Part shown: positions 43,471 through 51,690 of the stretch, piece by piece
How the letters are laid out: each line of letters begins with the position of its first letter
How positions within the stretch are numbered: the first letter of the stretch is position 1
NCBI RefSeq assembly: GCF_023016265.1
Contig: NZ_CP095412.1
Coordinates: 806,001-870,000 of the forward strand
Length of the DNA stretch: 64,000 bases
Origin: Blastococcus sp. PRF04-17
Lineage (GTDB): Bacteria > Actinomycetota > Actinomycetes > Mycobacteriales > Geodermatophilaceae
Direction of reading: 5' to 3'
Notes under the pieces: generated by a model
Seen by the model: only the letters and a program-made list of their open reading frames with translations
Told to the model about the DNA's origin: nothing
The model's database searches: none
Translations under genes and position numbers: made by a program

Positions 43471-43757
43471 ATGGCGACGCTATCGCTGGCTGAGGCGATG
43501 GTCTAACTGTCTGCCCTGGTGGTTAAGGGCAGCCGCCAGCACGAGCGGGTCCACGTGATGGTGCACGGCAAGCCCTCGGCCGTACTGGTGGCGACGGAGG
43601 ATCTCGAGTCGCTGGAGGAGACAATCGACATCCTGGTCGATGCCGACACGATACGGCGGCTGCACGCCTCGGGCGCCGAGCTGGCCCTGGCGAAGCCGAG
43701 ACGCGCGAGGATCTGGAGGCGGCCAGGCGTCACCGAGCCTCGGCCGGACGTGACTGA
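43471..43757 (+). pseudogene. Decayed Phd/YefM-type antitoxin gene
   Basis: Starts ATGGCGACGCTATCGCTGGC (MATLSLAEA) like Phd/YefM antitoxins, but TAA at 43504 interrupts it. After the stop the same frame continues LSALVVKGSRQHERVHVMVHGKPSAVLVATEDLESLEETIDIL, the clear antitoxin core. A second lesion near 43689 moves the tail to another frame (GEAETREDLEAARRHRASAG, stop at 43757). Both nonsense and frameshift make a functional product unlikely, although GTG 43519 could restart a shortened protein. Confidence 0.7.
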
Positions 43758-44034
43758 GCAGCCGGCGCCCTACATCCTGGCGATCACACGGACCGCCGCC
43801 GCCAGCTCACCGAGAACCTGCCGGAGGCAGTCGCCGCAGCCGCGTACACGTTTCATCACCCGCGGCTCCTGCTGGACAACCGGCACAGCGTCGGCAAGCA
43901 GTTGCTTCCCCACTACTGGACCGGCACAGCGCGCGCCGCGGCACCTACCGGGCCATCCACCGCGTCGACGACGACATCCGACGGCGATGGCCGTCGATGT
44001 CGCTCAACGCGGGAATGCGTACCGCCCGGGCCGC
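43750..44034 (+). pseudogene. Decayed RelE-type toxin gene
   Basis: Begins with a GTG overlapping the antitoxin stop (VTEQPAPYILAITRTA), the usual antitoxin-toxin coupling. The RelE body is then spread over three frames: RRQLTENLPEAVAAAAYTFHHPRLLLDNRHSVGKQLLPHYWTGTAR, then RGTYRAIHRVDDDI, then AVDVAQRGNAYRPG. Three breaks in under 300 bp argue for real decay. A live RelE would cleave mRNA on the ribosome. Confidence 0.65.
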
Positions 44035-44495
44035 TCACCACCTGTTGCTGCACCCCCGGACGCAAGAGGGCGCGTCGGGCGACATCCTGAAACATGTCCC
44101 CAATAGCCAGACGGTCCCATGCGGTACGCCCACTGCATGGAGCCGCATGCGATGGCCGACCACATAACGATCGGCACCGAAGACAACCACCCGACGCCAC
44201 GTGGTCGGTTTTCGAACGCCGTTCACACTTGAGCGGAAACAATAATTGGACGAATACTCGCCCAAAACTTCTGGACAACGATTGTCCACGGCGGAACGCG
44301 CAGCTCACGGGGGCAATTGGGTGTGTACGCGCGTTGGCCGGAAGTGAACCCGCGTAATGCAATCACAACTGCAACCGCTGTCGCTCAAATCCGTCCCGCC
44401 GCACCCGCTTCAGCCAGGGGCACCATGGGTCTTACCTTTCGCCGGAATCCGCGTACGTGATGATGGTCCGCACTTCCGGCGAAACTGCTCCGCGA
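44035..44495. other. Gene-free, AT-richer stretch
   Basis: About 460 bp with locally low G+C (for example GAAACAATAATTGG near 44236) and no convincing gene. Contains the 17-bp palindrome at 44272. The minus-strand ABC transporter operon ends at 44496 with no obvious hairpin. Confidence 0.4.
44272..44288. promoter_or_regulatory. 17-bp palindrome TGGACAACGATTGTCCA
   Basis: Perfect 7-bp arms around CGA, in an AT-richer gap. Operator-like symmetry, but no gene starts close by on either strand, so its role is unclear; it may be a leftover of lost DNA. Confidence 0.3.
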
Positions 44496-47087
44496 TTAGG
44501 AGGCGGCAGCGCGAGACCAGAAGATCCGACGAACGCGGGCCAGACTTTCGGCAGAGCTCAGCAGCGCGAGCAGGGTGAGGGTGCCGGCGAACACGAAGCT
44601 GGTGCCGTCGGACAGCCCCAGCACCGAGACCAGGCTCTGGCTGAGCACCAGGATGAACGCGCCGACCGCGGCGCCCATCAGGCTCCCGCGCCCGCCTGCC
44701 AGGGCCGCGCCACCGAGGATGGGGGCGGCGATGGCCAGCAGGGTGAAGTTGTTGCCGGCGTTCGGGTCACCGATGCCGACCTGGGCGGCGAGGATCACCC
44801 CGGCCACGCCGGCCAGGGCCGCGCAGGCCAGGTAGCACAGGGTCCGGATCCGGCTGGTGGGGATGCCGAGCCGGGTAGCGAACAGCCCGTTGAGCCCCAC
44901 GGCCCGCAGCCGCAGCCCGGTGCCCGAGTGGCGGAAAAAGGCGTCGGCCACCACCAGCAGCGCGAGGATCACGACCAGGGCGACCGGCACCGGGCCGATC
45001 GTCGTCAGCATCAGCGCGGTCCCGAGTTCGGGTGAGATGAGGCCCGAAGCCGTCGGACGCAGGATGTAGGCAAGACCTGACACCATCCCGAGCGTCGCGA
45101 TCGTCGCGATCACCGGCGAGATCTTGATGCGCTCTACGAAGAACGCGTTGATCCCGCCCACGGCTAGGCCTAGGGCCAGGGCGACCACCGCCCCGATCAG
45201 CAGCACGGCGACCATGCCCCCGGTCTGCGCCCAGGTGGACATCAGCACGACCGCGAGGGTCATCGTCGCGCCGACCGACACGTCGATGCCGCCGACCATC
45301 AGGACGAAGAACTGGGCGGCGGCGACGGTGACCAGCGGCAGCGCGACCAGTAGCACGTTGTAGATGCTTCTGTCGCTGAAGAAGGTGCTGTTCTGCGACT
45401 GGGCGAACAGCGCCAGCCCGATCATCAGGCCCACCAGGGCCAGCAGGCGCACCGCGTCGGCCGAGACGAACCGGCGGTTCCACGACAGCCGCCGCCCGCC
45501 CGGGACCTCCGGCGTGATCGTCCCGGCCGCCTCGCCGATGACCTCGGCGTCGGCCGCCAGCTCGTGCTCGACGGCGAAGGCACCGACGATCGACTCCTCG
45601 GACGCGCCCATTCCCGGCAGCTCGGTGGTGAGCTGCCCGCGGGACATCACCAGGATCCGGTCGCACAGCCCGGCCAGCTCGGAGGCGTCGGAGCTAACCA
45701 CGACGACGGCGCTGCCGCTGTCGGCGATCTCCCGCAGGAAGCGGTAGATGTCGAGCCGGGAGCGCGCGTCGACGCCCTGGGTCGGCTCGTCGATGAGCAC
45801 GACCTTGGGGCGCATGGCCAGCACGCGGCTCAGCGCCACCTTCTGCTGGTTCCCGCCCGACAGCTCGGTCGGCAGTTGGCCCGGGTGGCCGATGCGGATG
45901 CGGTAGCGCTCGATCGCCGCGGCGACGAAGCTGCGCTCCTTGCGGATGCGCATGACCCCGCCGCTGGACAGCTCGTCGAGCACGCCGATTCCGAGGTTGT
46001 CGCCCACGGTCAACCCGGCGAACAGCGACTCGTTGCGGCGGTCGGAGCTGAGGTAGACCACGCCGGCGTCGACCGCGGCGGCGTAGTTGCGCAGTCGCCG
46101 GCCGTCGACCTCGACGGTGCCGTGGTGGTCGCCCATGGCGGCCAGGCTCCGCAGCAGCGGCAGCTGCCCGTTGCCGTCCGCCCCGGCGATGCCGACGATC
46201 TGCCCGCCGCGCAGCTGCAGGTCGATCGGGCCGAAGCCCAGCCCGGCCAGCTCCGACGCGGTGAGCACCACCGGCCCGTCCTGGGTGCCGCTGCGGTCGG
46301 GGAACTCCAGGTCCACCCGGGTGCCGGCCATCAGCTCGACCAGCCGCGCCGGCGTCACGGTGGACGCCTCGTAGGTGCCCTGGTACTTGCCGTCGCGGAG
46401 CACCGTGACCTCGTCGGCCACCCGCATGACCTCCGACAGCCGGTGGGTCACGAACAGCACGGCGCTGCCGCGAGCGGCGACCTGGCGCATCAGCTCCAGG
46501 ACGATGCCGACCCCGTGGGAGTCCAGCGCCGAGGTGGCCTCGTCGAGGATGAGCACCTGCGGCTCGCACGCCACCGCGCGGATGATCTCGACCAGCTGCC
46601 GGTCGCCCGGCGGCAGGGCGGAGGCCCGCAGCGCGGTGTCGACGTCGAAGCCGTGCCGGTGCAGCAGCTCGGTCGCCCACGTCGACACCCGCGATAGCGG
46701 CGGGCGGTGGCCCTCGGGGGTGCCGAGGTAGAGGTTCTGGGCCACGGTGAGTTCGCCGATGAGGGAGCCGTCCTGGAAGACGGTGGTCGCCCCGTGCCGC
46801 TGGGAGAGCGCCGGCCGCGCCGCCTGCACCGTCGTGCCGGCGATCTCGACCGTGCCGCTGTCGCGGACGACCGTGCCGCTCACGATGCCGACCAGCGTGG
46901 ACTTCCCCGAGCCGTTCTCCCCCACCAGCGCGTGGATCTTGCCGGCCGCCAAGGTGATGCTCACGTCCTGCAAAGCCTGCACGGCGCCGTAGCGCTTGGA
47001 CAGCCCGGTGGCGACCAGCAGCGGCGGCCCGGCGGGCTCGGTCGGCTGGCGGTCGCGGACGGCGGTCTGGGCGGGGTTCTCGGACAC
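44496..47087 (-). CDS. RbsA-RbsC fusion: sugar ABC transporter ATPase and permease in one chain
   Basis: 863 aa. Residues 1 to about 510 are an RbsA-like double ATPase: Walker A GENGSGKST, ABC region ALPPGDRQLVEIIRAVACEPQVLILDEATSALD, second half with degenerate Walker A (GADGNGQLPLLRSLA), LSGGNQQKVALSRVLAMRPKVVLIDEPTQGVD. A linker (about 510-545) leads to an RbsC-like permease with eight to ten helices: FVLMVGGIDVSVGATMTLAVVLMS, VGGINAFFVERIKISPVIATIATLGM, AAPILGGAALAGGRGSLMGAAVGAFILVLSQSLV. GTG start with AAAGGGA upstream. With the separate permease and binding protein upstream it forms a CUT2 importer for sugars or related polyols. No visible frameshift at the junction, so the fusion appears genuine. 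Confidence 0.9.
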   Translation of the reverse strand: MSENPAQTAVRDRQPTEPAGPPLLVATGLSKRYGAVQALQDVSITLAAGKIHALVGENGSGKSTLVGIVSGTVVRDSGTVEIAGTTVQAARPALSQRHGATTVFQDGSLIGELTVAQNLYLGTPEGHRPPLSRVSTWATELLHRHGFDVDTALRASALPPGDRQLVEIIRAVACEPQVLILDEATSALDSHGVGIVLELMRQVAARGSAVLFVTHRLSEVMRVADEVTVLRDGKYQGTYEASTVTPARLVELMAGTRVDLEFPDRSGTQDGPVVLTASELAGLGFGPIDLQLRGGQIVGIAGADGNGQLPLLRSLAAMGDHHGTVEVDGRRLRNYAAAVDAGVVYLSSDRRNESLFAGLTVGDNLGIGVLDELSSGGVMRIRKERSFVAAAIERYRIRIGHPGQLPTELSGGNQQKVALSRVLAMRPKVVLIDEPTQGVDARSRLDIYRFLREIADSGSAVVVVSSDASELAGLCDRILVMSRGQLTTELPGMGASEESIVGAFAVEHELAADAEVIGEAAGTITPEVPGGRRLSWNRRFVSADAVRLLALVGLMIGLALFAQSQNSTFFSDRSIYNVLLVALPLVTVAAAQFFVLMVGGIDVSVGATMTLAVVLMSTWAQTGGMVAVLLIGAVVALALGLAVGGINAFFVERIKISPVIATIATLGMVSGLAYILRPTASGLISPELGTALMLTTIGPVPVALVVILALLVVADAFFRHSGTGLRLRAVGLNGLFATRLGIPTSRIRTLCYLACAALAGVAGVILAAQVGIGDPNAGNNFTLLAIAAPILGGAALAGGRGSLMGAAVGAFILVLSQSLVSVLGLSDGTSFVFAGTLTLLALLSSAESLARVRRIFWSRAAAS

Positions 47088-47168
47088 GAGGGTCCCTTTC
47101 GATCGGCGGGCGTCCGGGCACGGGCGGACCGGGGCGGGGGCGGCGGGCCCCCGCCCCGGTCGGGACGG

Positions 47169-48461
47169 TCAGTCGGCCGACAGCATCCGGGTCAGCAGGT
47201 CATCGGGGATGAGCACGCTGGGGCCGGGGTAGTCGTCCGGCCGGTTGGGGTCGTAGAGCCCCTCCTCGGCCTGCACGAACGGCTGCGGAACGATGATGTC
47301 GGCCGCCACGTCGTCGCCGGCCAGCAGGCCCATCACCGAGGTGATGGAGACCCGGCTCTGCCAGTTGAGGCCGTTGGTGAAGTAGATCGGGAACTCCCGC
47401 TCGGTGCCCAGGGCCTCCTCCCAAACCTTCGCCATGCCGTTGTTGGCGGTCCAGGTGACGATTGGGGGCGGCGTCACGCCGGCGGAGTTGAAGGCCTCGA
47501 TAACCTGCGGGATCGGGTCGGCGTAGTCGTAGAAGATGCCGCTGTACTCCTGGCCGGAGCTGACCAGCGCCGAGGCCGCCTCGAACGCCCCCGCCAGGGT
47601 CCAGTCGGTGTCCAGCTTCGTCCCGACGGTCAGGTCGGGACCCAGCGCGTCCTCGAAGCACTTGTTCCAGGTGGCCCCCTGCGGGTTGCCGGGGGTGCCG
47701 TTGAGGATCGCGACCTGGCCGGTGAGGCCCAGGTCCTCCTGCGCCACCTCGGCCATCTCCTCGCCGACGGCGCACACGTCGCCGTGGACCTGGCTGGCCA
47801 GCGAGGTCGGCGGGGCGTCGGGCACCGGCCCCACGTAGGTGGAGATGAAGGCGCCCTGCTGCTGGGCGGCCTGGAAGGCCGGCAGCGCGGCGGCACCGAA
47901 GTCGTTGTAGCTGACGATCGCGGTGGCGCCCTGGGCGGCGAGGCTGCGGACGTTGGACTGGAACGTCGCCAGGTCGCCCTGGGCGTCGGTGGAGATGATC
48001 CGGCCGACGTTCGGGTAGGTCAGCGCCTGGAGGATGGCTTCCATCTTCGCGATCCGGCGCCACTGGTTCTGGCCGAACGCCTCGGCGATGCCTACCGTCA
48101 CCTCGCCGTCGCCGATCTCGCAGCTGGTCTCCGACCAGCACTCGAAGGCCTTGTCCAGCTGCTCCGGCGTCAGCTCGATCGTCGCGCGGCGGAAGGCCTC
48201 CTGCACCGTCGGATCGAGGTCGTCGAGCTGCACCTCGTCGGTGAGGAAGGCCCGGCTGACCGTCTCCTGGACGTCGGCGTCGTCGATGGAGTCCAGGTCG
48301 ACGCTGGACTCCGAACCGCTGCCGCCGCCGCCACCGCCGCCGCCGTCGTCCTCGCCGCGGTTGCCGCAGGCGGTGAGGGTGAGGGCCAAGGCCGTCACCG
48401 CGATCAGCGCCGGCCTCCCTCGGCCACGGGTGACGCCGCGGCGGCGCATGAGGTTACCCAT
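47169..48461 (-). CDS. Sugar-type ABC transporter substrate-binding lipoprotein (CUT2)
   Basis: 430 aa. Lipoprotein signal MGNLMRRRGVTRGRGRPALIAVTALALTLTACG with Cys near 32, then a poly-Gly/Ser linker. The mature protein is a RbsB/Peripla_BP_4-like fold after an unusually long about 100-residue N-terminal extension: VTVGIAEAFGQNQWRRIAKMEAILQAL, ARGATAIVSYND-like segment LAAQGATAIVSYNDFGAAALPAF, TGQVAILNGTPGNPQGATWNKCFED, QEYSGIFYDYADPIPQVIEAFNSAG. Ligand cannot be told; CUT2 proteins bind monosaccharides, autoinducers and polyols. Overlaps the permease gene stop by 8 bp. Confidence 0.88.
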   Translation of the reverse strand: MGNLMRRRGVTRGRGRPALIAVTALALTLTACGNRGEDDGGGGGGGGSGSESSVDLDSIDDADVQETVSRAFLTDEVQLDDLDPTVQEAFRRATIELTPEQLDKAFECWSETSCEIGDGEVTVGIAEAFGQNQWRRIAKMEAILQALTYPNVGRIISTDAQGDLATFQSNVRSLAAQGATAIVSYNDFGAAALPAFQAAQQQGAFISTYVGPVPDAPPTSLASQVHGDVCAVGEEMAEVAQEDLGLTGQVAILNGTPGNPQGATWNKCFEDALGPDLTVGTKLDTDWTLAGAFEAASALVSSGQEYSGIFYDYADPIPQVIEAFNSAGVTPPPIVTWTANNGMAKVWEEALGTEREFPIYFTNGLNWQSRVSITSVMGLLAGDDVAADIIVPQPFVQAEEGLYDPNRPDDYPGPSVLIPDDLLTRMLSAD

Positions 48462-49536
48462 CGTTCTGCTCCCGGTTCTCTTGGTTCAGGGGCTGGTCCG
48501 GGTCGGACCGGCCACGGGATGTGCCACCGCGCAGGGCGGAGATCGAGGACCACCTCAACTTCTTGGAGGTGGCGACGAGGGTGAGACCGACACCCAGGAC
48601 GACGCCCTGGAAGGCCAGCGCAACGCCCGACGAGTAGCCCTTGACCCGGAAGATGAAGTCCAGGACCACCAGGAACAGCGCGCCCAGCGCGGTCGCACCC
48701 GGTCGCACCCGGCCACCGGCGAGGGAGGCACCGCCCAGCACCACGGCCACGATCGGGGTGAGCAGGTAGGGGATCCCCAGCGACAGGTCGGGGGTGGCGA
48801 GCAGGCCGGCGAGCAGCACGGCGCCGATCCCGACGATGAGGGTGCCGGTCATCCAGGCCGCCAGCCGCTGCCGGGTGGCCGCCAGGCCGCTGTTCTCCGC
48901 GGCGACCCGCGCCACGCTGCTGGCCGCCACCCGGCGGCCGGTCGTGTGGTAGCGCAGCCAGACCGCGATGATCGCCACCACGACGAGGGCGATGATCAGG
49001 ATGACGCTGATCTGGGCGACCGAGCCGCGAGCGAAGCCCGACAGGTTGGAGGGCACGTTGGACTCGGCCAGCACCGGCCCGCGGTAGATCCGGGTGGCGC
49101 CGGCGATCAGCTGCCCGGTGGCCAGAGTGACCACCAGCGCGTCGAGCCGGGTCACCTCGACCAGCAGCCCGTTGACCAGCCCGATGCCCAGGCAGGCGGC
49201 CAGGCCGAGCAGCAGCGCCGGAAGCAGCTGGCCGTTGTCGCCGGCGGCCTCCTTAAGCACGATGATGCCGACGAGGGTCACCGTCGACGGGATGCTCAGG
49301 TCGATGCCGCCGGTTCCGATGATGAACGCCTGGCCCAGGGCCATCAGGATCATCACCCCGATGGTCGGGGTGAGCGTGGAGAGGCTGGCTCGGCTGAACA
49401 TGTCGACGTCCAGCAGCAGGAGGCCGATGAGGATCAGCGCCACGTTGGCCAGCAGGATGCCCCGGCCGGGCAGCTGACGGGGCCGGCGCGGAACCGACCG
49501 GGTTGCCGGCGCGGGGCTCTCCGCGGTGACCGTCAT
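48454..49536 (-). CDS. CUT2 ABC transporter permease (RbsC-like)
   Basis: 360 aa; ATG chosen for its GGAGGAGG site. About ten helices: LLANVALILIGLLLLDVDMF, ALGQAFIIGTGGIDLSIPSTVTLVGIIVL (permease signature), NGLLVEVTRLDALVVTLATGQLIAG, TPIVAVVLGGASLAGGRVRPGATALGALFLVVLDFIF. First gene of the importer operon, followed by the binding protein and the ATPase-permease fusion; the two different permeases would form a heterodimeric pore. A regulon box lies 93 bp upstream of the start. Confidence 0.9.
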   Translation of the reverse strand: MTVTAESPAPATRSVPRRPRQLPGRGILLANVALILIGLLLLDVDMFSRASLSTLTPTIGVMILMALGQAFIIGTGGIDLSIPSTVTLVGIIVLKEAAGDNGQLLPALLLGLAACLGIGLVNGLLVEVTRLDALVVTLATGQLIAGATRIYRGPVLAESNVPSNLSGFARGSVAQISVILIIALVVVAIIAVWLRYHTTGRRVAASSVARVAAENSGLAATRQRLAAWMTGTLIVGIGAVLLAGLLATPDLSLGIPYLLTPIVAVVLGGASLAGGRVRPGATALGALFLVVLDFIFRVKGYSSGVALAFQGVVLGVGLTLVATSKKLRWSSISALRGGTSRGRSDPDQPLNQENREQNDG

Positions 49537-49628
49537 CGCACCTGCCTCCTCCACCGCGCGGCATGGGTGACTGCTGTCACACCATGCGGAACCACGGGGA
49601 AAGGTAGGAACGGGGCGGCGGCGGGCGC

Positions 49629-49645
49629 CGTGTCAGATTGAGACA
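49629..49645 (-). promoter_or_regulatory. Regulon box upstream of the ABC importer operon
   Basis: Minus strand TGTCTCAATCTGACACG, matching 15 of 17 positions of the box next to the AcoR-like regulator gene. Core symmetry is TGTC-N7-GACA on the plus strand. Distance to the permease ATG is 93 bp, a normal upstream activating position. Confidence 0.65.
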
Positions 49646-49668
49646 TGCTCCACTGAGACGTCGCCACG

Positions 49669-50531
49669 TCAGCTGCCGAACACGCTGGTGCGGAGCTTGG
49701 CGAGTCGGTCCAGCTCCTGCAGCATCTGCGCCGGCGTCTCGCCGCCGAGGTAGATGTTGACGTGGGCCACGCCGTTGCGTCGGTAGGCCTCCAGCGACGC
49801 CTCGTCCACCGCCGCCGGCGCGGTGCCGACGGCGACCGAGTTAGGGTCCCGCCCGGCCTCGGCGACCATCTCCCGGAACCGCGGGATCGACTCGGTCAGC
49901 AGCGGGTCGGCCAGCGGCGGGGTGGGGTACCAGACGTCGGCCCACTCCGCGGCGTGCCGCATGGTCAGTGGCCCGCTGCCGCCCAGGTAGATCGGTGGGT
50001 GGGGGGCTGGACCGGCTTGGGCCAGCACCAGCTCGGCTGCAGGGAGACGTACTCCCCCTCGAACTCGGCGACGTCGTCGGCCCACATCCGCCGCAGCAGC
50101 TGGACCTGCTCGCGCACCTTGCGGTGCCGGGTGGCGAAGTCCACGCCGTGGGTCTCGAACTCGTCCTTGTTCCAGCCGAAGCCCACGCCGAACACGAAGC
50201 GGCCGCCCGAGAGCCGGTCCACCGAGGCCACCATCTTGGCCGTGTGCACGGTGTCGCGGAGCGCGAGTAGGCAGATGCCCGTGCCGATCTGCAGCGTGGT
50301 CGTCGCCGCGGCCGCAAAGGAACAGCTGATGAACGGATCGTAAGTACGCTTGTAGAAGTCCGGGAGCACACCGCCGCCGTAGGACTCGGGGTAGGCGGTG
50401 GCCCGGGAGACCGGGATGTGCGAGTGCTCCGGGAAGAACATGCTGTCGAACCCTCGCTGTTCGATTTCGGCGGCCAGCGGGCCGGGGTCCATGTCGAGAT
50501 CGGTAGCGAACACGTAGACGCCGACCTTCAT
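49669..50531 (-). CDS. F420-type LLM-class oxidoreductase, one-base frameshift
   Basis: 287 aa when one base is restored. N-terminal frame: MKVGVYVFATDLDMDPGPLA, FFPEHSHIPVSR, LQIGTGICLLALRDTVHTAKMVASVDRLSGGRFVFGVGFGWNKDEFETHGVDF. The frame breaks at the six-G run 50001-50006 (seven expected); the other frame continues PHPPIYLGGSGPLTMRHAAEWADVWYP and ends RLAKLRTSVFGS. This is the luciferase-like family that uses F420 (or FMN) to oxidise or reduce hydrophobic substrates. ATG with GAGGAGG upstream. It is the only gene between two regulon boxes and is likely induced with the cluster. Confidence 0.85.
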
Positions 50532-50620
50532 GGGGTGCCTCCTCGAGTCGTCTGCTCCGCCGGGGGGCACCGCAGGCGCCCCAGTTCGCGCGAACGTAGG
50601 TCCGAGGCGGCGGGGTGGGC

Positions 50621-50637
50621 TGTGTCACTTAGAGACA
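50621..50637 (-). promoter_or_regulatory. Regulon box upstream of the LLM oxidoreductase gene
   Basis: Minus strand TGTCTCTAAGTGACACA, keeping the TGTC/GACA arms at the same N7 spacing and the outer ACA. It is 90 bp upstream of the LLM ATG, nearly the same distance as the importer box from its gene. Confidence 0.6.
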
Positions 50638-50650
50638 GCGGACAGGCAGC

Positions 50651-51439
50651 TCAGGGGCCGGTGTTCCCGCGGGAGAAGCTGCCGTCGATGGTGATGCCGC
50701 CGTCGACCCGCAGGACGGCGCCCGTGACGAAGGAGGCCTGGTCGGAGACGAGGAACGCGACGGCGGCGGCCACCTCGTCGGGGCGGCCAAAGCGTCCCAG
50801 CGGGGTCCGGTCGAGCAGCCGGTCGCGGTCGAGGGCTCCGGTGTCGAACCCCGACAGCATCATGGGGGTCTCGATGTAACCCGGGGCGACCGCGTTGACC
50901 CGGATGCCGCGGCGTCCCCACTCGGCGGCCAGCGTGCGGGTCAGCCCTACCACGCCGGCCTTGGCGGTGCTGTACCCCAGCCGCTCGGGCAGGCCGAAGG
51001 TCGACCCGACCGAGGCCAGGTTGACGATCGAGGCGGCGGCCGAGCGCCGCAGGTAGGGGTAGGCGGCCCGGCTGCAGCGCATGGCACCGCCGAGGTTGAC
51101 CGCGAGCTCCCGCTCCCACTGTCCGGTGTCGAACTCTTCGGCGGGCTGCCGGGAGAGGATGCCGGCGTTGTTGACCAGCGCGTCCAGCCTGCCGTCCCCG
51201 CCGCCGTCTCTCCCGGCCGCGGCGACGGCGGCCGCGACGGACTCGTCGTGGGTGACGTCCATCCGCACCGGGAGGGCTACCGAGGCGTCACCGGACAACC
51301 CGGCGGCGGCCTCCCGCACCAGGGCCTCGTCCACGTCTCCCAGCACGACGCGCCAGCCGTCGTCGACCAGGCGCCGGCTGATGGCCAGGCCGAGGCCCCG
51401 CCCGGCGCCGGTGACCAGGGCCGTGTGGCGGGCGCTCAC
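50651..51439 (-). CDS. Short-chain dehydrogenase/reductase (classical SDR)
   Basis: 262 aa. Seen: nucleotide motif [16 protein letters not shown] (TGxxxGxG), [13 protein letters not shown], catalytic Ser in [10 protein letters not shown], YxxxK in [28 protein letters not shown] and the C-terminal [16 protein letters not shown](P)-dependent alcohol/ketone oxidoreductase, cytosolic. GTG start overlaps the stop of the SDR fragment upstream. Probably last gene of the monooxygenase operon. Confidence 0.9.
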   Translation of the reverse strand: MSARHTALVTGAGRGLGLAISRRLVDDGWRVVLGDVDEALVREAAAGLSGDASVALPVRMDVTHDESVAAAVAAAGRDGGGDGRLDALVNNAGILSRQPAEEFDTGQWERELAVNLGGAMRCSRAAYPYLRRSAAASIVNLASVGSTFGLPERLGYSTAKAGVVGLTRTLAAEWGRRGIRVNAVAPGYIETPMMLSGFDTGALDRDRLLDRTPLGRFGRPDEVAAAVAFLVSDQASFVTGAVLRVDGGITIDGSFSRGNTGP

Positions 51440-51690
51440 GCGATGTACCCGGACGTGCCCGCCCGGCTGATGACCACGCGGGGGACCACCGAGCGCGCCG
51501 AGAGCCCGACGACCGCCTCCACCAGCGCCACCACGTCGTCCACCGGGATCATCCGCTCGGCGGGGATGCAGTCGCGCATCCAGCCCGACATGTCGGTGTC
51601 GACGTAGCCGGGCGCGAGCGCCGTCGCGGTCACCCCGCTGCCCGACTCCTCGGCGTTCGTGGCGTCGACCAGCACGGCGCGCTCAGTCAC
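51436..51690 (-). pseudogene. C-terminal fragment of a second SDR
   Basis: 84 codons: after a short unrelated start ([11 protein letters not shown]) comes [27 protein letters not shown] and [27 protein letters not shown], the last third of an SDR. The cofactor motif and the catalytic Ser-Tyr-Lys are missing, and no room exists for them because the GTG overlaps the phosphotransferase stop. A deletion probably removed the 5' part while keeping operon spacing. If translated it cannot be a working dehydrogenase. Confidence 0.7.

Noticed and set aside
48696-48718. Direct repeat GGTCGCACCC in the permease gene
   Set aside because: Two copies only, within a well-conserved coding region; no sign of a mobile element.
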